A DNA stretch of 64,000 nucleotides from Asterella californica (Eukaryota; Streptophyta; Marchantiopsida; Marchantiales; Aytoniaceae). This document shows positions 54,695 to 64,000 of the stretch, in pieces (position 1 is the first letter of the stretch; each line of letters starts with the position of its first letter). The notes beneath the pieces were generated by a model. It was not told the origin of the DNA. It made no database searches and saw only the letters and a program-made list of their open reading frames with translations. The stretch lies in NCBI GenBank assembly GCA_036924285.1, contig JAYKYS010000006.1, positions 30,168,001 through 30,232,000 on the forward strand, in the 5' to 3' direction. A program made the position numbers and the translations under genes.

Positions 54695-57600
54695 CTGACC
54701 TTACCATCTAAATTTTCTACTAACACTAAACTGTTACAAACTGTGTTCTTATGGGCATAAATTTACTATTTTGACCAAACTGTTAAAACGTCTCACTGCA
54801 ATCTTTCCATTATTTTCTTTGGTACACTCAGCTATAGTTTAAGTGATGATCTCTCTCTTGCGGTCCTGTCTCCGCATTCTTCTTCGTAACTTGCTCATAG
54901 TTTGAACTTTCTATTACTTTCTATTACGATCTCCCAACTTCCTCATAGTTTTACATGGTAACTACAGTTTAAAACCATTCAACCTCACATCACATTCCTT
55001 CCAGGAGATACGATAGCAACCATCAGGAAACCCTCAGCACGTGAACGGTGGTATTTTAAGTCATATTTTGCAGCTTTACAAGCTGCATCGACATCGAGTA
55101 GTATAACCCACGACTAAACTGCCATGAAGAGTGTCAAAAGTTTTACCGATACTCGTACCAGATATAAATATCAAGCGGAGCATATTTCCCACATTTCTTC
55201 TTCAGAATCTTCTCCCGAGCTCTCTCCCACGGTTCGAACGGGTTGCCAGTAATCTCCTCGAAAAGTTTTCAAGACAAACTCTTCAACTGCATCTTTAGGT
55301 GATTTGTCGAGATCTAACCGTCCTCTGTTAACTTTTTCTTCGCGGATCGCGACTCAACAAAGCAGTATACACTGTTATTTTCTGACCTTTACCATGCTTC
55401 GTTTTCTTTTCGTCTACTTCGACGAGTTGCAGGACACGTACCTGCACTCAGTCCACCCAATTTCATGCTATAAGCTAAACGCATTGCTTCTTAATCACTT
55501 CAATATGAGAGTATACAAACATAAAGCGCTACATTATGGCACTCAACCTACTTATAGATCCTCATAGTCATGTCACACAGAGAGAATGCGTAATTGAATA
55601 TATGATGCATCTCTACATGTACATTAAATGTCTACATTCGAATATATAAACAAGACACTGATGGGATGCGCATGAACTAGCACATGGATATACACAGTTG
55701 AACATTGAAAAGATCGAGCATGTGCCACTACCTCGATCCATAATCAAACTTCAAAGCCTCAACTGCTTTTTCTTTTGGCTGTTGCTGATCCCGCGGTCTC
55801 TCATCTATTTTATCCTCGATCATCGAAGTCATAATGTAGTCTTGGAGAGGTAAGGCTTTCCCCTTTTTGATGCAGTCTTCACGCTTCCTCCGTATCGGAT
55901 CGAGGTACCAGTTAGCGTAGGTAACTAACTGTTACTGTAGTAGTATATTCTAGATCTCACTGATCTTGATTGAGCTAGATCTGATCCTACATAGTATCTC
56001 ATGATCAGAAACAAGTCTTCATATACATGAAGTGTTTCTGCGTCCTTCACCCACGGGCCAAACCATGGACCAGGGCTCGGGGCTAACCGGCATTCTTTGT
56101 ATTTTCAACCGGTTGGAATTCTGAAAAGTCGGGTTGAAATGAGGCTCAGCCGGATAATTTGTAGGTTAAAATTTTACAAAACGACAAGTTAGTCGTTAAG
56201 AAAACCGGGAAAATTAATAAATGACTGAAAAAAACAGGTTTCATTTATTACCGTCGGATAATTACCGGTTACCGAAATTTTTTACCCCGAGCGCTGCCAT
56301 GGACAATCCTGAACAATTTCTTCTTCTTCCTTCTCCTTAATCCTTGCTTTGGTTTGCTTCGACTATCTTTATGTTCAGCATCACTGAAAGATGCTCTATT
56401 TCACTTTCTCCATGTAGGATCGATATCCTGGTCCTTATGATCAGAACAATCTTCTCTCTTTCTCTTCTCGCTCTGAGCCAATTGCTTTGATTCGCTTTGA
56501 TGAACAATCCTCGGATTTGATACAGGTATTCCGGATCCTGAGTTTGTGTTAGCTTCCGTTACTGTACTTCTCTTCGATTGCATATGTTGGATACCGGTGC
56601 TTGGTTTTGAAATGGACATATTAGCTCTACTTTCGTCAGATCTAGAATTCTTATCCAATTTTGATCGAAGGAACTTTTCTCCTCCATCGATGAGATTCTG
56701 TAATGCAGATATAGTGACCTATTGCACCCAGTCTCCAACAACCTCAAAAATATCTTCATTGTTGATCGGGGTAGTATCCTCGATCTTCATCATGCACACC
56801 TTCGCTGCTTTCAGTAACCAAACTATCAATGTGTCTGCCATTGTGTTGAGCGGACACTATGATACTTCTTGTTTACAATGTCCAAAAGTTAGACCGTAAA
56901 CTTACTTAGTCTATCTCCTTCGTGCTCGTACGGTGCTGCTACCTCCTCTGAATTTTTCTGCTCTTGCTCCGCCTGCTTGCTATTATTCTCGTGAAACCGT
57001 GATCAGGTTTGCTGCTATCTCCTTCTCTGAATTTCGGAAACTGGTGTTAACAAGTCACCGTCCGTAAGCGTACTCTAGTCATCCACGTCGTTGTCGTATC
57101 GTGATGCAAATCTGCTGTTGTCTGTGTGCCAGTGTTGAATGAATGCTCTATGTAAGATGTTATCAACTTCCCTTGCTAGTCGCCTCCAGATCTCCCGATG
57201 ATTTGCATAAACGTGTTAGTGTTCTATACGGGAAAGAACCTACATAAACTATGGGAGCATACCATACTCACGATCGATCCGTTGTAACCGTTTAGGAATC
57301 GGAAAAACGGTTTTGAAATCTACTGTTAAACTGAAAATCGTTCTTCGGTCGATTGCAAATGAATTTAAACAATGCGAACATCCAGCCGCTTGACATCGGG
57401 CCACATCCTCCTCATCCTAAACTCAACTTGAGATGACCCATACACATACTCTATATATAAACAGAAGCATAATCTGACGCACTAAAGGTTATACTTATTT
57501 GGAACTCTGCATTCAAGAGATCAGTTTGAATCAGTCCTACGTCTAGTCACCATGGGTCATGTTTCTTTCGGCTATGTCTCTTTTCGCATTGTATTTGAAT

Positions 57601-59800
57601 TTGAATTTAAAGTAAAAGTTATATATCTGTTCAAGGGAAGATACAATGAACTTTCGAACGAGCATTCTAACTCTGTCCGGTTAGACAACTGGAACCGATC
57701 ATGAGATTACCCTAAATTTTAATATCATCTTATGATTGGTTCTAGTTGTAGAACGGTACAGTGATACTAACTGATCTCAACTGTTTTCACTGTTTTTATC
57801 TATTTTTCGTTTTTTTATTTCTCTAATGTTTCCGGCTCTAGATTCTGCCTACCCAAACACGGAGCTTGAGGTGATAAAATTTATACCTAGTCTTGCAATT
57901 GCACTTGTTATCTAATAGAGACCGCATTCTGCATCAATCTATAGTCGAGTGAGTTGTTGACTTCTCTAATAGTTGAAACTCTCTTTCGCTTACTCTTGGC
58001 TGGACAGTTTAGCGCAGTTAACTCTCTAGTTCAGCCTGTATTTGCTACTTATTATGTACTTTGGTCCGTATTTCCCTCTGTACTAAAGAGTGATCCTTGA
58101 TAAAATCTTTCATTTTCGGCATATGGTTGTCTAAAATAGCAGCATTGTAACTAATCAGTCATTAGACAATCTGAACGTGAAGAGACAAGAAACAAATCGA
58201 TCAATTATATAATATAAGAAAAGCCGCAAGAGTGTTGTAGACCGCATTTAAATACCAGAGCTGAATACGCACTTAAAATAATGATATGTTTCAAGATGGC
58301 TCTTGCAAAGAGACTCTCAGACTTATCGTCCAGATGGGTTGGTGTTCAGTTTTGTAATTCTTCACGAAAAAGACTTGCTTAAGCTTATCTAATTTGTCTA
58401 GCATGGCAACTACCACAACCATCTTGTTCGACTCTAGATCTTCTGTACACTGATCATAAGATCAATTATTGCACACTGCCAAGTATCTACTTGGCTCTTA
58501 TACGTACATATGATGATATGAAGTGACCCCCAGATTGTCCCATTCTGCTTCGGCTTTCCATCACTTGTTCCTCCATTGTCATCTTTTCGATGAAAACAAC
58601 ATCTTTCATTTGCCTCCATCGTTGCACTTCCCACCTTCTTAAACTTCTTCTTTCTTATCTTCCCACTTTCTCAAATGGTCCATGTGCTGCATGCCTTGTT
58701 TCTAACGGTTAGAAATGATTAGTCCATGACCAATGTTTACATAAGATACTCCAAAATGACATGTAGTCATTTACTGCAGGAGTATGCTAGATTGCAGTCT
58801 CTATTACGAGGATAATAGACACCTTAACTCATTGATCATAGATAAATCACGTATGTACATTCGGGAAGGATTTCGTATTTACTAGCTAGCTACCTCGTAT
58901 GTTCTTTCCAAACGTTTGGTTCTTACAAAACAGATTGTGATATGTGACAAGTTGTCAAGGTTAGAAACATTTTAGGAGGTCTCGAAGTGTAGCTTATATA
59001 TGTTCAAGGAGTTTCATACTCTTCTGTTTCAGTAGGGAAGTAACGTAGTTAGTTGTAGGACTGGTGTAGAACTTAGCATGAAATCATGTCCGCAAGCAAT
59101 CAACTTTGACATTTACTAATAAACTCTCATTAGCAGTTCAAAATAATATTCATGTTCTAACTAGCTAGAAGTATTCCATTCTTAATATAGTATATCATTT
59201 CCTTGCGAAGGTATAGAAGCACTACCACTACATTTCATCTATTAAGAGTTATGAAGGCTATACTATGCTGGTAAGGTGGATGTTTGGGAAATTTCAGACC
59301 AAATGCTAATGTTAATATGTTTTAAACAGTGCTTTCCAACTCTTCTACTAGTATTTGGCAAGTCCAGAACTTGAAAAAGCTTTGAATCATCCATGAAAAT
59401 TCAACATGGAGGTAAAATCTACTAGAGTATGGTATCAATAAAATGCACATACACATGGTTTCATATCGATAGTTTCCAGGTGCATATGCATAAAATCTCT
59501 CATTGTCAATAGTTGTAAGACGATTGCAGATTAGAGTCTGAATACAAGCCAACGGAGACTTTGAAATCTCTAGAAAAGGACGTAAAATTAGAGACTAGAA
59601 ACGGATGTGAAAAAATCATCTAGTAGTTCAAGTAGATACTGATAGGTATCGAGTCATTCTACCGAAAGACATAGAATTTGAAACGGATGTCAAAAAATGA
59701 TCAAGTAGTTCAAGTAGATACGGGTAGACATCTAGTATCTACTTGTTAAGTCTATCGAAAGGTATGGAATTTAGGATTTGATGGTTTCAGTCTCTTAAAG
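54695..59800 (-). repeat. Repeat B, copy B2 (inverted partner of B1)
   Basis: Inverted match to B1 from 54695 to 59800. It retains about 2.1 kb (54853-56940) that in B1 is replaced by the truncated copia. That segment holds the B version of the 231-codon gene. ORFs 58434-58634 and 59322-59552 match those of B1. Confidence 0.8.
56380..56840 (-). pseudogene. B-type homologue of the 231-codon repeat protein
   Basis: The minus strand reads LIVWLLKAAKVCMMKIEDTT, PINNEDIFEVVGDWVQ, a stop, then VTISALQNLIDGGEKFLRSK, SISKPSTGIQHMQSK and SEKRKREDCSDHKDQD. It is clearly related to the ORF at 29711-30406 but diverged, with one nonsense codon and a changed C-terminal part. Conserved blocks are the same: the N-terminal hydrophobic helix, the GDWVQ-VTISALQNL block and the KRKRED cluster. 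Confidence 0.75.
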
Positions 59801-62800
59801 CACAATGCATACAATTGCAAGGAAGCCAAGACTGATACCTTACGGAACCAAGTATACAGTTTCCGTCCTGCCACGTTCCGGATCCAATGTGGTTTCTGTC
59901 ACATATCTTGCTGAAAACGGAAGCCTTGGGACAGAAAATTAAAGTGAAAGGAGCATTCAACGACTATAACGAATACGTGCTTACGTGGTTTACAACCTAA
60001 AACAGGTGAAAGAAAAAATAAATCGAGTATTAATTCTTCGAGTTGCACTCCTCATGCCGTGCATCTCACCAGCGGAAGGGCTTCTTCATTTCAACTCACT
60101 ATTTAAGGATTTTGATATGTGCAGGTGATGCAGACATTTCGGACGAGGACACTATTCGAAAGTTTGGTCGACGTGGAGGAGGAGTGGAAAATTCCATGTT
60201 GCAGTGTTGGATAAAGTGAACTCCACAAGAATGAAGGTTTCCACAAGGAGATCTAGAAGCGTGGTATCGGAAGAACAGGAGTGCTCGAGCAGATCTAAAA
60301 CGTGAAAGGTCTGGTGTAGACACGTGTTTTCGTGGGCGCATTACACTTTTAGGTCAACATTAATTAAAGCGTTGTACATTACGGGGAAACGACAGGTACT
60401 CAACTTATTGATAGATCTTCATAGTTATGTCTCCTTGTCATAGTTATGTCACACAAGGAGAATGTGCAATTGTATATATGATATCATGATCATTCGCCTC
60501 ATAAATCTTTCCACCTCGTTCAGCTCCAATACTAATGGTGTGTCTCCTGCACACTCCCGGGACAGTCTTCCGTACGAGCTGACAAACATGTAAACAAAAC
60601 CCAAAATGTCTTTATTGAATCTCTGCATGTACACTGAATGTCTACCTTCGAATATATAAGCAAGACACTGATGGCATGAACTAGCACATGTATATATACA
60701 GCTATAAATTTAACAGCTCAAGCATTTGCGCTACCTCGATCCATAATCAAACATCAACGTTCAACTGCTTTTTCTTCTGGAGGGTGATGATCCCATGGTC
60801 TCTCATCTCCTTTACCCTCGATCATCTGAGTCATAATGTAGGCTTCCTCTGTATCGGATCGAGGCACCGATTAGCCTACGTAACTAACTGTTACTGTAGT
60901 AGTGTATTCTAGATCTCACTGATCTTGATTGAGCTAGATCGTATCCTACACAGTATCTCAGAAACAAGTTTTCTAATACATGCATATGTAGTGTTTCTGT
61001 TTCTTTCACCCACCGGCCAAACCATGGAGCGAGACTACAATCCTGGACAGTCTCGTCTTCTTCCTCTCGTTTTCTCCTTAATCCTTGTTTTGGTTTGCTT
61101 TGACTATCTCTATGTTCAGCATCACTGACAGATGCTCTATTTCGCATTCTCCGTGCAGGATCCTTATCCTCAGAATAATCTTCTCTCTTTCTTTTCTCGC
61201 TCTGAGCCAATTGCTTCGATCTGCTTTGATAAGCAATCCTCGGATTTGAAACAAGTATTCCGGATCCAGAGTATCGGTTGCTTGTGTTAGCCTCCGTTAC
61301 TCTACTATTCGTTGATGATACATGTTGGATGCTGGTGCTTTTGAAACAGACATTTTATCTCCGCTTTCGTCAGATCCAGAACTTTTATCCACTTTCGATC
61401 GAAGAAACTTTTCTCCTCCATGGACGAGATTCTGTAATGCAGATATGGTAACCTTTTGCACCCAGTCTCCAACCACCTCAAAACCATCTTCATTGTTGAT
61501 CGGGGTACTATCTTCGATCTTCGTCATGCAGACCTTCGCTGCTTTCAGTAACCAAACTATCAATCTGTATGCCATGATTGTGTTGAGCGGACACTGTGAT
61601 ACTACTTGTTTACAATGTCCAGAAGTTAGACTGTAAACTTACTATCTCGATCCTGCTCCTACTGTTACTGCTACCTCGTCTGATTTCACCTGCTCTTGCT
61701 CTTGCTGCTGGCTGTTATTGTCGATAAACCGTGATCGAGTTTGCTGCTATCCGCTGCTACTTGGAAACTGGTGTCAACAAGTCACCGTCCGTACTCCAGT
61801 CCTCGTCGTATCGTGATGCAAATTTGCTGTTATCTCGTTTGTGTCGCCTGAATGCTATGTGTAAAATGTGCCAGTGTCGACTGAATACTAATAGCTATGT
61901 GTAAGATGTTATCAACTTTCTTCGCAATCGCTAGTCGACTCTAGATCTCTTGATGATTTGCGTAGACGCGTTAGTGTTTGATACATGAATGAACCTACAT
62001 ATACTATGAGTACATATCATACTCGATCCGTTGTAACCGTTTAGAAATTAGTTCAACATGTACGAAATCTAATGATAGACGTTCTGAAAATTGATCTTCG
62101 TTTTCAAATGAATTTGAAGATATTCTAGTGCATCCAGGCGGTTAACATCGGGCCTCATCGGATCCTAATCCTGAACTCAACTTGAGATACCCATACATAC
62201 ATATACTCTATGAACAGAAACATCATCTTATGCCTAACGGTTATACATATCGGAACTCTGCATTTCAAGAGGTCAGTTTGAATCAAGTCCTAACGTCTTA
62301 TTATCGTGTAGCATGTTTCGTTCGGCTATAGGAAGAAATCTCTTTCCGCATTTCAAAGAAAATCTATATATCTGTTAAACGGAAAGATAGAATGAGGGTT
62401 TCAGGACGATTTCATGCTCGATTCCATTTGTCTAACGAGTCAGTGATACCAACTGATCTCAACTGACTCCCGTTTTCAATCGGAAATCAACGGAAGACTC
62501 CTCTAGTTTCACAGAAATGTATCAGTTTCACCTCTTGGATACTGATTCACATGTTTCCGGATCAAGATGTTGCCAACCACACGCGGAGCTTGAGGTGATA
62601 AAATTTGTAGCTAGTTTTCATATTGTACTTGTTATCTAATCCAGACAGTATTGTGGCAGACCTGCATATTCGATAGTCGAGTGAATTGCTAACTTCTCTA
62701 AGATGGTGGAACTTTTCTTCCATATTCCGGGATGGCTTTGGCAGAGAGACTCGCAGAGAGACGCGCAGACTTACCGTATGCGTCCAGGTTGGTTTTCAGT

Positions 62801-64000
62801 TTTGTAATTCCAAGAAGAAGATAACTCGCTTAAGCTTATTTGGCATGAAGCCCTTTTACGGGGAGAATATGCAAGGTTGCAGTCTCTATCGCGGGCGTTA
62901 ATAGACACCTTAACCAGCTGATCGTCAGTAAATGTCGTCTGTACATTTAGAAAGAATCTCGTACTTACTAGCTAGTATGTTCTTGTCAAACCTTTGGTTC
63001 TTGGAAGATAGATTCAGAGGTGTGCTAACTACCGCATCTTGAATTCACAAAAGCAAGACTTCTATCGATTCATCTGACAAATCCGAAACTTAACGAGAGT
63101 TCGCGTATATGCACGTAGACGACATAAAGCTGTTTCACGTCAGATGGAGCATTAAGGAGTAACCTATAGTTAGTTTCAACACGAATCATCTGAGAGGAGA
63201 GGAACAAAACAGGCTCGATACCACGAACTCCTGTAAGCAATAGGTATCCGAAGGGCATTTTGCTGCTTTCAGTGCATGGGCTAAGAGGGAACCAGGGATT
63301 CTTGAATTTGGACAACCCAGAAGAAAATATCTTATCTTCATCAAGGTCTTATCGCTTCAGCATGTACCTTCTATAGATCACTTACCTCTCCTCTTTCCAT
63401 AGTCATAGTTCTCACTGCAGATCTGGGAACCGGTTTAGCAACCGATGCTTCAACTCTCGCTCGCATTCCGCCTCCGAGCGTTTCCTCTTGGACCTTGTCG
63501 CCACCATCATATATATAGATCGACTACTTCTTAAGAGATATAGATACAGCTTCCGAGGTTCACCACGTCCAACTGCAACCTAACCTACCAGGGACTTTAT
63601 CGGCCGGCTATGGGTGATATGCGGATCTGCATCTTTCTCGTTCTCAAAACCGACCATTTGTGGGCACCCGCTCAAGCTTTATTTACATTCTCCTTATTTA
63701 CATCCATGAACATGCATCGTAAAAATTTCACGCGTGAACTCAGTGACACGGTTGAATCCAGAGTAAATGCCGTTACAAAGTAAGAGAAGTGGCTCGTAAT
63801 GAATCCAATCGTTGAAGGCGCCGTTATAAGGTGCACCCTACGTTCGTCAGTACTAACTTACCAACTATGCACTGTGCGTTTCCCCAACATCTGAATTTAC
63901 TGAATCAAGTTGTACCATTATTTTCTCTTTGTTGAAAACGCTACGTAACTGCACAAGATCCCTTCTTTTCTTTTGTGATGAAAGGGGGCCACGCCTAAAC
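59801..64000 (+). repeat. Repeat A, copy A3 (runs off the window)
   Basis: Direct copy of A1 and inverted copy of A2, cut by the right window edge. It lacks the middle and one arm of the MITE-like segment (equivalent to 31396-31918) and carries an 18-bp deletion near 63780. The conserved ORFs are at 63070-63315 and 63412-63507 on the minus strand. Confidence 0.85.
60884..61575 (-). pseudogene. A3 copy of the 231-codon repeat protein, frameshifted
   Basis: The minus strand encodes the same protein as 29711-30406 from MAYRLIVWLLKAAKV onward. A 5-nt deletion near 61340 (after KMSVSK) breaks the frame. The C-terminal half is open in the original frame from 61210 to the stop at 60884 (AQSEKRKREDYSEDKD through SRIHYYSNS). 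Apart from the deletion and a few substitutions it is near identical to the A2 copy. Confidence 0.8.

Overview
The window looks like repeat-rich nuclear DNA from a land plant. A lycophyte such as Selaginella is my best guess, but this is inference. The evidence is a LONESOME HIGHWAY (LHW)-type bHLH fragment, a CHR19/ETL1-type SNF2 fragment, a plant-type F-box fragment, a copia element whose primer-binding site matches initiator-Met tRNA, and short AT-rich introns. No rRNA, tRNA or CRISPR array was seen. Almost everything is mobile DNA or broken genes.

Layout: 1-4520 is repeat A1. 4.5-8.0 kb is AT-rich DNA holding a fold-back element. 8.3-11.4 kb is a minus-strand Ty3/gypsy remnant (Gypsy-M copy 1). 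11.4-16.2 kb is an AT-rich island with an OTU-protease-like remnant and an unassigned gene of at least three exons. 16.2-25.6 kb holds fragments of an LHW bHLH gene (split by a complete copia element, 17283-23895), a SNF2 ATPase and an F-box gene. 26.1-36.1 kb is repeat A2 plus B1, carrying an intact 231-codon ORF of unknown function and a truncated copia. 36.1-41.2 kb holds a smaller inverted pair, C1/C2. 41.2-53.3 kb is Gypsy-M copy 2, split by a complete 9.8 kb gypsy element (Gypsy-N, 42673-52453). 54.7-64.0 kb is B2 plus A3, the inverted partner of A2-B1.

The most interesting content is Gypsy-M. Copy 2 encodes, upstream of reverse transcriptase sequence, a C5-cytosine DNA methyltransferase domain with motifs I, IV (catalytic Cys kept), VI, VIII and IX-X in one reading frame broken only by nonsense codons. 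Copy 1 keeps the tail of that domain, RNase H and integrase, and its integrase ends in a canonical C4HC3 PHD finger. Together the copies suggest a retrotransposon family whose polyprotein carried a DNA-methylation writer and a histone-type reader. Capture of DNA methyltransferases by retrotransposons has been reported in charophyte algae and dinoflagellates. The PHD pairing, the shared loss of the RT catalytic core in both copies, and C-to-T type nonsense mutations are further points of interest.

The large-scale architecture is a hierarchy of inverted duplications (A1/A2, A2B1/B2A3, C1/C2). Copy A1 carries two palindromic scars that look like templated end-joining. All copies were compared by eye; no alignment program was run.
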